DNA from: Varroa destructor
Lineage: Eukaryota > Arthropoda > Arachnida > Mesostigmata > Varroidae
DNA: 64,000 nucleotides
Assembly (NCBI RefSeq): GCF_002443255.2
Contig: NW_019211457.1
Location: forward strand, 46,281,690-46,345,689
Direction of reading: 5' to 3'
Shown: positions 1 to 12,700 of the stretch, piece after piece
Position numbering within the stretch: the stretch's first letter is position 1
Layout of the letters: every line of letters begins with the position of its first letter
Made by a program: the position numbers and the translations under genes
Notes under the pieces: generated by a model
Told to the model about the DNA's origin: nothing
The model's input: the letters and a program-made list of their open reading frames with translations, nothing else
The model's database searches: none

Positions 1-3000
1 AGCAGGCCGGTTGACGCATGAGGATTCAGCTCTTCGAAAACAACCTAATAAGACGTACTAACTTCAAGGAATAAATTGCGTGACAAAAAAAACTAAGATG
101 AGAATTTATGAAGTTTAAAAAAAAACTTTCGCATCACCTTGGCAAGGCTGTGCCGATCCTTAATCTAGAAGAATCATTTAGGTGATATTCGATATTTGAC
201 ATAAATCATCAGACATGTCGTTGCGACGGATAACTTGCGACAGATGAACTTCATTCAGACTACGTCGAGCTTTAATAATATTGAAGTGAGCCTTCTGAGT
301 AGAATCTTCTGTAAGAGAACGATTGGCTTAGCAAGTATCAGACGAGCAGCTGCGGCTGACGAGTGTGAAGATAATGAGAGAGTTTGTAAGTTTTTAAATG
401 TTTATTTTTAAGTGTGAAGATATTTAAGATCGTAGATAAAGAGTCAGCTTTGTAGTCCCGAAAGTTTGTTGATGAATATTTATCTGGAATTCAGTACTGG
501 ATATTGATGGAAATAGCTGCGATCGAATGCATCAGGCCAGGCCGGAGGCCTCGTACAAATGGGTGATAGATGCGTTGGCATTGTAGATGGTTCCCCTTCC
601 AGCTATTACGAGGTCTACAAGGATCTACCAGTCTTTAGAGTCAGCCTTTTATAATAAATACCATACCTAACGCTTACCTTTAGCAAAAAGACCGACAGAT
701 TTAAAGGTGCTTCTGCCGCTATACGTCGCAATACAGTTTGGCGTATGGTAGGTAGACAAGCAAACCTTGAAATGTCAAGACTGTGGGCGCTGAATGACAT
801 TCAAATATATACACCCTTTGCGCCTTTTACATTACCAATATACGTGCTTCCCGAACCGGTATAAATGTCGGGGTCCTCCAGTTACCTAAGTCGTCGCACT
901 TACTGCGGCACTGTTAGCAAAACATAGATATATTTATAGAAGCTATTCAGCTACTTTCGGCTGATACGAAAAGAACATCCCTTTTTCGTATCTGTCACCC
1001 ACAAATCTATTTTTTTTTTTAATAAATGTTATCAGTCAATAATATGTTAAACTAAAATAATATGTTAACTAAAGTTACCTAAACTAACTGGATGTCTTTT
1101 TCTTATATGGCGCGTCTTTTGTCATGAAATGATCACATCTGTCTCGGATGTTTTGTATGCGCTCATACGTGTCTGACAAGGCCAGTGTTATAAAACACAA
1201 TATGAAGTCCCTTGCCAGAGCCAATAGACATTACCTCGTAGTCATTAGCCAATGCTCATTGCTCAACAACGAGGCTCTATGTTAGCAAAGAAGATCACGA
1301 GCAGCTCGTTGCGCGAGTAATCGGGTACGCGAGCTCTTACGAGGGCTAGCTTGTTTTCAACCGGTGCGGATTGTGCGAAATAGACATACTGATACTGGTT
1401 CTAGCCACATTACAACTAGAAAAAAGGGAATAACGTCGACATCAAGCCATCCTGAGGTAAAGTAAAGCGAAGGCGAGATCAATAATAACCTCATGCGTAG
1501 GCCGAAAGCTAGCCAGCTTAATGAGCACTAAACAATATCAGTAGTGGACCAACAACAACAAGATCACCATTAACAGCAACGCCGGAGTTCGTGCCGAAGA
1601 TGGCCATGTCGTAATTGGGGCGGACCAACACTGGTCGTTTGGTAATTAACTTTCGTTTAATTTTACCTAAGCTGTGTGTTACAGACTTATAGTTTGTTTA
1701 GTTAGAGTTTTTATCCTATGCCATCATATGACACGGAGAGCCATCGAAGCAGAGATGGCTAGGTAAAGACAAGAGCCTTGACCATAATGTTAAAGTTTCG
1801 ACCACAATAATAAAGCAAACGGGTCGCTGCGGTAAGTAATTGGCCGATTATACGAAAAGAATGGATTTAGCTCAAAATTCGGGCGAACAGACCTTGACAG
1901 ACAGAAATAAGTTGGTTCGCCAACTAATATGTGGATATCACACGAACGTAGCTCTAGCAGGTGCTTGTGTAGGGCTAGTTAAGTTCAAAGTATGTTTCGT
2001 TCCAGACTTAGCACACGGTGTCAATGCTAATGTTGGCTCGTTGACCTCGGGAAGCGCGACTAAACAGGAGATTCATTCATGAAAAACAACGCTTGGATTC
2101 AATGACGCTTGGTTAAACGGAGACAGGATGGACTGCTGTTAAGGATAACGGTCTTGTGCAGGCAGCATATCGTACGTCCTTGGTAAAAAATGGATTTTGC
2201 AAAAACTTGCTTTGAAGTTATGTGCACGCAGAAAGTAAGTGTCTATCTTCTGCACGTGACGTCTCCGTCTCTGCCGTAGTTCTGTACGGCCAAAAACAGG
2301 AACAAATACGGACAAAAATGATGTCCTATTGAAGCGCTGCTAAATTTCGTTAATCAGTTAAGTCAGATCCAATGCGACAGACGACATTACGGTCACATTG
2401 TTAAGTACATATACATATAAATAATAAAAAAATGTAAGCTATATAATAGACAGAGCTTCGCGCTGCGCGCCAAATTAATTTAATAGGAATCGGAAACGAG
2501 TAACTGGTTATATTGTAAGTTGGCCCTATAGTGCTAAAATTGTATTTTTTTTCAAATGCAGACGCTACTGTCAGCCACCTTAAACATCGGCATTTTACCT
2601 TGCTATTGTTGCTTTTAACAAATCTGTTGGACGAACAAGTTATGTCTGGGATAACATCCGCCAGCTTGAATTGATAGGCATTATGCTAGCACAACACATG
2701 CCATGTAAGTTGATGCACGGTATCTTAGCCAGACCCTGCCATTTTAACATTGCGGTCTGCACGCTAAATTAGATTGTTCAAAATGTGACTGAGTTAATTC
2801 GGTGCACGTATCTGAAGGCAGAGCATGTAAGTTTGTTAGATAGTGCTCAGATTCTTTTGAAAAGTGTCAACAACAAATGGCGGGCGTATATAACCAGAAT
2901 AACTTGAAAAAGCAGCTACGGTGTTGCAAGTCTCAAAAGAATAGCTATGATTCATGACGAGTCAATCATATCATTTGTGAATGTAGAAATGTGTTTTGAG

Positions 3001-6000
3001 GTCAGGGCTCGGTGGGATTCCTTCAGTCCAAAGCAGATATTAAATACTTCCTATCGTCAGCTTTTACAGTCTGCCTTACCTGAATCCTTTCGATGACCTT
3101 TCGCTAATTCGTTTTCGGCTTATGTGCACGGGTTATTACGGACTAATAACACCAGCCCTGAACAACTGCCTCGCGACCTCTCATGTCACTGCCGTTATTA
3201 TCGCCTCCTCAGCAGAGTACAGAAACGCAGACCCCTACGATGACAACCCGCAAGCTGGAAAAGTCCTGCTGAGGGACAGACCACATTAGCATGGTAATTA
3301 AGCACATCAGGCTGCTTGCCACAGAAAGTATCCAGACACGGCGTTCGGACGGCAGATTTAGCGCCACTTGTTTTCATTGGGTAGTCTTCAGCACTAAACT
3401 GTGCTAAGTCGACGACTTTTACCTCTATCCTGGTCGACCAGTGGCCTTCTTGAAGGCAACACCTCGTGCATCGAAAATTAGGGTCTCATTGCTAAAAAAG
3501 GGAAAAAATATCAGGGGAGCGCGAGAAGGGAAACCAATGTATTCGAATATATCGAATGACATAGAAGGGCAGACATTCTTCAAGGTTGTCACATTTCTAG
3601 ATAAACACACGCAGGAACTATTCTGGAACCGACTAGGTCGGTTTCCGTTGCCGGGTGAACCTTTTCATGTTGTCGGAGCAGGCTTGCGAAGGGAATTATA
3701 ATTATAAAAAAAATGTTATACAAGCTAGAGCGCTTTATCCCAACGATATAGTCTCTTAGCGAGTATGTCTACTCATAAGGAGAAAGATTTCTTTAATCAT
3801 TTACAATTCTTTCGCCCTAGACAAACATTTTGACTAAAATAAATAATAATAATCCCCATTGTATTCTTTTACAAGGAAATTCGGAAGAACAACCGGTGTT
3901 GTGGCCAAGATGCATGCGGTCGCAGCTGACCTGCGAGAAGTTGATGACAGTCTCTGTAGTTTCATGGACTCAGATTAATATGGTGTAGTTTTTTTTCAAA
4001 TATATATAGTATAGTGTTTATAAAGCAAGCGATTAAAGACTAGCACTCCATATATCTTTATTGTTGTACATTGTTTTACTTTTTATAGAGGGGAAATTAT
4101 AAACATTGGTGTGGTCGAACCATCTATAATAACTTTAAATACGTAAGAATTGAATTGTAACAGCATCTCAGCCATTTCATTTCGTTCGTACTTTCGAAAA
4201 CAAGATTGATGTCTGCTTTATTCGTAGCGCTTTTCCGAGGAGTTGCGTCTCTGGAGCCATCAACCATTTTTCATCTTTGCTTCCAAACGTCCGCTATAAT
4301 AGGTGACCGAATCTCCCTTATCTGGGTTATGTGGGTAAGTCAGTCAATAGATTTAACACGCGGGATGAATTTATTCTTTTCACCGGGAAAAAAATTAGCG
4401 GTAACAACGAAATTGCCGCGAGCTCGTCGGTTACCAGAAGAAAACAGCCGGAAAGGGCAAGTGATAATCAGAGCGTATGAAAGCCTACGCCACACAACGC
4501 GTACGGAATCTCAGTTTCTCCCTCAGCTAGCTATAGCGTACGGTCAATATGTGTACTACTGGTTTACTTCCAGAAGCCATATATTATTACAGAACCACTG
4601 TCGTATTTAGTGGAAGTATCTATCCAACTTCCCATCTGGTCAAACGAGCTATATATGAACGGCAAGCGTACTTGCATGCATATATATATATGGTAAAACA
4701 CCCCAAACGTATCTGTCTATAGAAATTCGCTAGCCAGCGATCTGGAACGGAAGCGATTCAGTGTTCTTTGGATTTCCTTCTGTGCTAGAAAGTCGGCAGT
4801 GTCGCGATTTTTTGGAGCGGATAAGTATAGAGTGGAGTGAGTTGACACAAAGCATAGAGCCATACGGGAAATCCGGAAAGCCGAAAGACATTGGATTACC
4901 CCACGTAATCGTTTACAATTTGCATGAAGTCTTCATTACGGCCAGTGGTAGACGCGGCAAGCGACGCCGTTGTGCGGTCGAAACACAGCCAGCCCAAGCA
5001 GATTTGTATTGTAATGGTCGCCAGGCCGGTGGTGAGCTGGTCAGACTCACAACGCTTATCACTGACTGTGGCATCCTTTCAGCCCATCATATTAAGGGGC
5101 TGTTTCACTCAAACACCATTTTTTTGGCTCACTGATCCTGATGACTCTGCGGATAGACGTTGTTCTTGTTGCTGTTTTGCCGCTGCTGTTGTACGCGAAG
5201 CTAGAGGGATTTCGCGAGCACAAAAAAAGATTAGCAGCAGGAATTATGCTGTGTCTTGTAGCCAATCTGTGTTCTATGTCGTTTCGTTCGATACATAGTA
5301 GAAATAATCGTTAAATTTCTGTGGGGAAATAGACCTAGATTGGTAATAGATACGTATAGTCTTCATCATTTAACCACTAGCTTGTTGTCTTTCAGTAGCA
5401 TCCGTTTTTGTTAGTGAGGTTCTGCTAGCCCTACGCTTTCCCATTATGAGGAAGATAACGGTGTATGGTAAACTGAGGGGTAGTTGCAAGATGAATTGGC
5501 AGTGGGAACTAAGGCAGGGAAAATTCTCCTTCTTTCAAATAGGTAACTTAAAAGTGAACGTTCACCAATAAAAATAAATAGTGCGGACTCGAAAACTTAC
5601 CATAGTTTTCGTCATAATAATATAGTAACAATGCTTCGTTGCGAAAGTCATTAAATCAAGTGCAGATTGCATCGTTGACTAGAAATTGGTTTTTTTTTGC
5701 CTTAGAGTGCGTCGTTTGCTGAAGTCAGTCGGTATTTTTTTGTCATGAGGCAGGCAATCACGGTAAAGAAGATCATGTCGCTGGGTTAAACATGGTTAGC
5801 TAGAGCGCTTACTTAACTACTACCGGGTTTCTCAATTATATATATATATAGGTCAGTAGTTACCATAGGATAATAAACGTGATATCTATTTTTAATATCC
5901 AAGTGTGTTTCAGTTGATTTAAGCAACCATAAATTTCAACGCTATTTGACAGAATAACTGGAGATTTATTATGTAAACGTAATGATGACAATAATGTTTG

Positions 6001-8002
6001 CACGTCCTCACGTATGCCCTGTCAATAAATTTTATCTTGATTTTTCATAGCAATTGATAAAATTTCATCTATCGTTTGCCTGGGTCGGTATCATTGAGTT
6101 TATAGAATGAACTATAAAACAGGTAGATGCTATGCGCGACTTGTGGCGACCCTCGTAAATTTCGTCTTTGGATTTACAAGTTACAGAAAATAAGTATAAA
6201 CAAAAATATTCAGTAATAAAAAAGAACGGTAAAACTAAGTATAGTGTTGAACAGAAAATATTATCCAATATATAGTATTTTTTACTTCAAGGCACTTACG
6301 TATGATTCGCACAAACGTATTTTTTCAGTTGTTATTTTCTTTTTTTTTTGCGGAATATACACGCTAGAATAGGTTCACATAAGCTTAAAAAAGTAGAATG
6401 TGTTTTTAACAAGTGCACACTGTGTTATGCTTGAAGTACACTTTACCCACTGCAAATTCTACAAATAATATTTCTCCTACTATTTCTATTCTATACAGGT
6501 AACTTGTCTCCTTAATTTATTCCCTGTTTCGTCCCAATTTCCAGTTGAATGAACTTTATCATGCATGAACGATGACGATCTCCGTTAGCGCTTTCGTCCA
6601 TCATTCACTATAACAAGCTAATTTCGAGTAAAGGCTACCACGCCTTTCGTAAAGGACCCCTCTTTTCGAAATAATGCCGATCCATTTTTTGTATGAAATT
6701 AATGTATTCGTAAGATCCGTGTCAGCAATATTTTGATTTATGCCGACCTGGCTCCTAGTTGAAATGGTATCCCCCTAACCTCATTCGGAAAAGTTGATCG
6801 TGGTTACTACTCAGGACTCCGTCTTCAGGCTCTATTAACAAAAAGGTTTAGATGATTGGGTGCTTTACCCGTATTCATATCATCTGGATTTCTTATTACA
6901 TATGATTCTGCAACTTCACCGACTGATATCCGCTTAGAGTTGCTTAGAGTTTCAAGAGATTTACTCCTAGGAAAGGATTTGCATAGGTTAAACCCTAAGC
7001 CATTATCGTTTTGTCTTGCATTTGTAGAACATGAGCCGTCTATATATCTTTTAGCCTCCGAAAGTGATTAGTCGCTATGCGCCATTGCAGAAAGCGCTCC
7101 GTCAGACTAAACGGTTACCTTGTAGTGCGACGAAGGTTGTCGGAAATCAGTCGGACGCCAACGCAGCCGTTCCCTTATCAGTTCTACATTCTGCCATGTA
7201 GGAATACATGGGATTTGGATCTGTAGTATACATTGTTGAAAAAGTAAATGCGGTTTGGCTCCTGTTTGTTTTTGTTGAATAGTGGTAACGGTCAATGTAC
7301 AGAATAAAGACGCATGTTTATCGCGCGAGCATCTTATCTAAGCAGATTTAAGGAAACTGATTTGAGAAATAGAACTGGTATAGAGGAACGTGGGTCACAA
7401 GGCGATGAAGCAAACTGACGACGAAATTGACGGACGATAGTAGTCCTTTGAGTCTTCATTTAAGCAACAAACATGTGCAAACTATCTTCTAATGTAAACA
7501 CCATTTATATTGCCAAATTTTTGATAAAACTGTATCAAAGAAATATCTTCCCAAGTCATATCGCCCTAAAGCTCGAGAGCAGCATAGCTGCTTACCCGCT
7601 TCGATCCCATAGCCTCAAGATTGTAGCGGCTATTAAAACACCGCTTAGAGCTTAGTCATTCTTGAACAGTATCGTTTCGATAATATCTTCAACTGCAAAG
7701 ATATACGTGTTTATTTAGTTATTTACAGGCTGTTTAGGCTATCTCAAACTGGAACACTATTGCAGGTTGCTATTGAAGGACGACCACACTGAAGTATGCT
7801 AACACGCTAAAGATGAAATCCTAACCTCCGGTCTGATTGCTATGCCTCGAGTCATTCTGGTACAAATGAAAAGCAGCTGAATACATTAACGTTGTTGCTA
7901 TGTCGAAAACGTATGCTGCCTGCAGTGTACACAAAGCCTGTCGTACACAGCCGACGTGCTTCTAAGATCGAGTGGTTCCCTCAGAGAGGAATAGAACAAT
8001 TT
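1..8002. other. unassigned non-coding DNA
   Basis: I see no gene here that I can support. The open frames at 3441-3701, 4206-4610, 4761-5135 and 4924-5298 are within chance length, several start from non-ATG codons, and none has a motif I recognise. The stretch holds a T11 run at 1010-1020 and short TA runs near 4680-4691 and 5836-5850. Several GTAAGT donor-like words occur (near 371, 1830, 2233, 2705 and 2826), but I could not tie any of them to a convincing exon. Confidence 0.5.
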
Positions 8003-8016
8003 GGGGGGGGGGGGGG
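8003..8016 (+). repeat. poly(G) tract, G14
   Basis: Fourteen consecutive G residues are followed at once by CGGGGCG. A homopolymer of G this long is very unlikely by chance in DNA that is about 60% A+T. On the + strand it could form an intramolecular or intermolecular G-quadruplex. No coding frame or TE boundary is visible beside it. It could also be a length artefact of assembly at a homopolymer. Confidence 0.95.
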
Positions 8017-8850
8017 CGGGGCGTCGATCGGTGGCTATACAGCTTAAGGCAATGGCCGGAGCCAATTCCTTAGCGTGTTGGTCCTAAGTGTTACATAGTG
8101 GACCGGTTCACGTATTTCAATAATACATGTGACTGATTAGTAATAGAACTGATAGATAATGCACTACAACAATTTTATCATGAACAGGATACAGTAAGGA
8201 CATCGTGCCTAATTTCGGCTCCACAAAGAGAAGCAAAGTAGTCAGGTAGTAATTCATGCAACAGTAAGCTATAAATGACAGTGGACAATTGCCGTTAGAA
8301 TTGCCCTACATAGCACAAAATCTATACTACATAGATCCTTAGTTTTGGGCAGCTTTTGAAAGGCAGTGTTTTCAAACAACCATCATTTGTGATACGGAGC
8401 GAGGCTTGCGATTCAAATCGGACTATTAATTTCTAAGCGGTAAAATCAGTTTCGGCAGACGCAGTTAAATAGTATTCAGTTTTTTTTTGCAATCTTACGC
8501 ACAGTCCTTGTTGCCTTACCTGAGTTTTTCTCAGCTGTGAAAACTCAATCTGGAAATCAGAATCGAATAGGAAATTCTGAACCCTTCTGCCCAGCGTGAT
8601 GTCAATAAAAGGTGAGCAGCAGTGCTTCGAAATCCTGAACAAGTCGAAAAATGAATGCTACTGCGCCCTATAATATACTGATCACTTGTTCAGACTTAAG
8701 CTTGGAAAAGCTTATCGTTACGCACACGTAGAGGATCTCATGTAATACGACTACATTCATCCGACTGATCGCAGTAGACGGTATTCACTTCTAGAAAGTC
8801 AGATTCGTAATTTAACCAAATCAAGCGTTCATCTTAGCGGCGGTTGTCTT
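8017..8850. other. unassigned non-coding DNA
   Basis: No gene, RNA or repeat is recognised. A 69-codon minus-strand frame at 8433-8642 has no known motif and is of chance length. Confidence 0.45.
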
Positions 8851-9758
8851 TTGCTGCACTGCAACAACTTCTACTTCTGTTGTATGGTCAGCTCCACAAC
8901 CGTTCCGTTGTCGTCATCCTTAAGGAAGTCTGCATCTTCTACAGATCCGATTAGAAGAAAAACAAACGGTACGAATCACTAGAAAGAAATACGCAAGCAT
9001 CCGCTAGTACCAAGCCCATGAAGACACACATAGAGATGTCCAGGTAGAGCAACTTGAATGGCAAGAACAGACGGAAATAATCGGGGGTTAGTTGCCCTTG
9101 TCGTTTCCTGTCGCCTCTTTCTGTATTGTTCCGCCATCGTCATCAGCAGCACCAGCATTAAGCTTATGATGGTCGCTAGCTGGGCGTTTGTGACCACGGT
9201 GAAATCCAGCTCAAGCGCCAAGTTGGTTAACAGGAACTCTTTAAACGACTGTGGGCAGTTGTACTATTGCATCGCTTTTGTTGAGGTCCTGCCGCAGCAG
9301 TCATCGGCCTCAGCGCCATCCTAGTTGTCATTGTCACAAAAGCTCAGGCGGGTCAGTTGTAGCGCATGTCCATGGTTAAGAAGAACACTAAACGTCATAT
9401 CTTGTCCAGTGAGCCAAAAAGGAGGTAGTGAGGGGGTGAGTCGGAGTAAATTGTTCCGAAATGTCTGACAGGGCGCAAGTAGACGAAAAGAAAACAAGAT
9501 CATTAGCATGACCATAATTTCTGCTAACCATCGCTCGTTGCAGCGTAGCGGAAGGCCGATGAAAAGCACAGGGAGCAGCAGGGGCTGTGCTGACAAAAAC
9601 AATTCTGAACTCGATCCCCACAGACACGCAGGAGGCGGAGAGGCAGTGTCGTACTCATCAGCGGGAGCTACAAACGACAATGTGAACTCAGCGTTATTCG
9701 TACATAGTGTAATACTGAGAGTGAACTCAAGTTGCATGTTCGAAACGTTGCTTAACAC
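8850..9758 (-). other. GC-richer island with minus-strand open frames
   Basis: This stretch looks richer in G+C than the DNA on either side. It carries two successive minus-strand open frames: 9758 down to 9321 (first true ATG about seven codons in), and a frame running from about 9285 down to 8979. Both translate to strongly hydrophobic segments. The second has the segment ISLMLVLLMTM followed directly by the basic stretch EQYRKRRQ, the pattern of a membrane helix with a cytosolic stop-transfer sequence. The two frames are offset by a frameshift or an intron. I do not recognise the family. It may be exons or a decayed copy of a membrane-protein gene, but overlapping plus-strand frames of similar length keep chance open as an explanation. 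Confidence 0.25.
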
Positions 9759-12700
9759 ATCGATCTACAAAATGGAGCATCTATGTGGCGTTAAATAAGG
9801 GTGAGGAAATGCCATTACGATCAACTGGTAGAAACATTTTATGAGATATTGAAGGACGCATAAAACGCATCGAAAGCTAGATAGCGACAGAAAGTAATTC
9901 GAAAGTAATAATGTGCCACAAGAGCATCGCGGTAGGTCGCCTGTGTACGTAGGATATGAGCACAGCGCGCACAGAGTTTAGACAACATCAGCATCTTTTG
10001 TCCTTTGCCTTTCAGCGGTTGTAGCGGTTGTGGGTAGGGTTATTGTTGCAGTTAAAGGGGTGACGGGGCAAATGTGATTCGTTGTCTGCGAAGTGATAGC
10101 AGTATGATATGGTCCTTATTATCTCATTGGCCTATACAGCGCGTGCGTCCGGCGGAACTGTAAAAGAATCATTGGCGCAACTATTCCATTCCGATCCCTT
10201 TTTTTTTGGTAGTAAGTACTTAGTGCTTCACAGGTATTCTGAGTCTGTTTGTCTATTATTTCAAATCATAGTTTTTTCTCCGAACGTCGTGCTAATCAGC
10301 GTGTCGATGATAGAATGCAGCACGTGCAACGCATGATACATGTGAAAAGTGAATGATATCTGAAAACCCGTTGTTGTCGGAAGGCAATTGGGAAGAAGTC
10401 GTCAATCAGCTCTCAAAGGCTGAAACTTTGAGCCACACGATAACCTTATCGCTACCGCTCGACCTCGTGACGCCATTTGATAATATTCTCCATGATGCAA
10501 TAGTAGATTTGACACTGGACAGCGGGTAGCAAGTACATATAGTAATATTGAGCAACGGAGCGTCAACCGAAAGCTGGCCAAAGGTAGTAACGATGCGTCT
10601 ATTGCTTGGATGAAACTGATTTTGTAAAAAATTGTTAGGTTTTTTAGTTTCACACATTCCGCTACCTGTACACTCTAATGGTAGTATGTCAATGGTACTT
10701 GAGAGAGAATGATCATTAGTACATTTCCTTCGTGCTTTATCAATCGTGGTACTGCTGATAAGCAAACTATATATCGTAAGTTTGAAGGCGTTTCACATTC
10801 TCTTGATATCAGAGTCAAAAAGTATATAAATACTAAATAATTAAATTTGATAATGAATTTTTTTGGATTTTTTTTTTATTTGAGCGCGAACGTCTCAGTT
10901 CGAATTTTGCTGACCTCTAGCGCCAATTAATACCTTTGTCTTGTTTTACTTTTGAAGACGTAGCGTAAATAACGGCTGCTTAAGTTGATATCGAAATATT
11001 ATCTTGTACCAACCCAAAAACGTATTGAGCCATCGTTTCTGTAGCCTCACAAGTTCCTAGAATTTAATACCTCGGTCATCGTGTCCGATAAATTTCTGGA
11101 TTACAGTTCATCATTGGAACACTTCAATGGCGGCAATGGGAAATCAACAGAAATTCTTACATGAATATGGAATTACGAGTGCGTTATTTAACCCAATTCC
11201 TTCTGGTCGTCCCTCATCTGTAGCCCAAGCTGTAAAGCCGTTTTCTTTACATATATGGAATGCTTATACTGATTTTGATATTGATTTGTGTAACATTTTC
11301 TGTAGTAACAGACGAAATATTCGAGAAAACTAGGACTTCGATCAAGTTTTGTAAAATTAATATCTTTAAGACAGTTATCCATAACAAAATAATACTGACC
11401 TTGAAAATCAACGCCTGAATCAGTGGGTCCTTTGTCCGTACGAAAGGGGCTACGCCGACATCTCGGTCAATATCGTTAGTACATTCGATTAACGTTTCCT
11501 ATAACTAGGATTTGTAATTTACTGTTAGGCAGCAGTATTTAAAAAATAAATAATAATCCGTATAAATAAAGGATTCTTTTATGATCTTATTATTTATGAT
11601 TATTTTATGATCTTTTTATTATAGCTATTTTATTATATGAAATATCTACATGGTATTTGGATTTTTCGCAGGCTTGATATTCATGCATATATATCTTCAG
11701 GAGTTGTTCAAGCTCTAGCAATCACAAAGAGCGGTACGTGTTATTATACATTAAAAATATAGACGGTTTATTATCCTCGGAGAATAGATCGCTGAGATGT
11801 CTGCACTTTTATGGGGATCCCGTACAACATCAGGTATAGCCTGCAATGTTTCTGTCCCAGCTGCCGTCCACGATCACTGTCTAATGCAAAGTACACGATG
11901 TCCTTATTTTTCGCCAGGAAGCCTCCTGCATATTCAGTGAAAAGTATTGCACGTATTGACCTAATCCTAGAGGCAAATTGTACTGTTCGACTTTATACTT
12001 TTTAGACTGAAGTTTCGTACAATCAAATCCAGATTAAAACTGCGAATAGCACTCATAACGTCCTAGCACTTTGAATATGGCGAAGGTCCTCAAGGATTTT
12101 TCTATCATACATTTTTACTATTAGCCTTCGGGTGCCTGCTTCGAACTATACGAGTTTCGTATCGTCTACATATTTATGGAAGGCGAAGCTTTATAAACTA
12201 TCGTGATAACACGACAACTGGCCTCGTCGAGCTCGTCACTGAATATAAATACTATTCGTTTATGTGTCGGATCAAACGACCGACGTAAATTTTCCCTGAA
12301 TATTTTATTTTACTATTTAAGTAGCGATGCCCTGTTGCGTGCGATACGTAGCACTAGCAGGGCGAGCCTGATCAGATCAGAAACAGTCCTGCTTTTCGGA
12401 ACGATAGAGTATATAGTCGTTTGCATTGCTCTGCAACTTTTTTTTGGCGTAATTTCTTAAGTTACCATGGAACGTCTATTTACAAAAGTTAAGTCGGTTT
12501 GAATTTTCCCTTGAAGTGACTCACACTAGTAACGGATTTCACTCTAATAAACTGTCAACGTGTCGAGTATAGTAAAAATTGTGCAAAATGCATTCATGTC
12601 TAGCTATTTGCTCCCTCGCAAAACGTAGCTGATGGCGTTCAGATAAGGAACGAGTCCATTGCTATCTGCGGGAGTAAATATGTTTTAAGCCAAACGTCGC

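Noticed and set aside
4761..5298. Two overlapping 124-codon frames on the plus strand
   Set aside because: They overlap in different frames, show no domain and no splice or promoter support.
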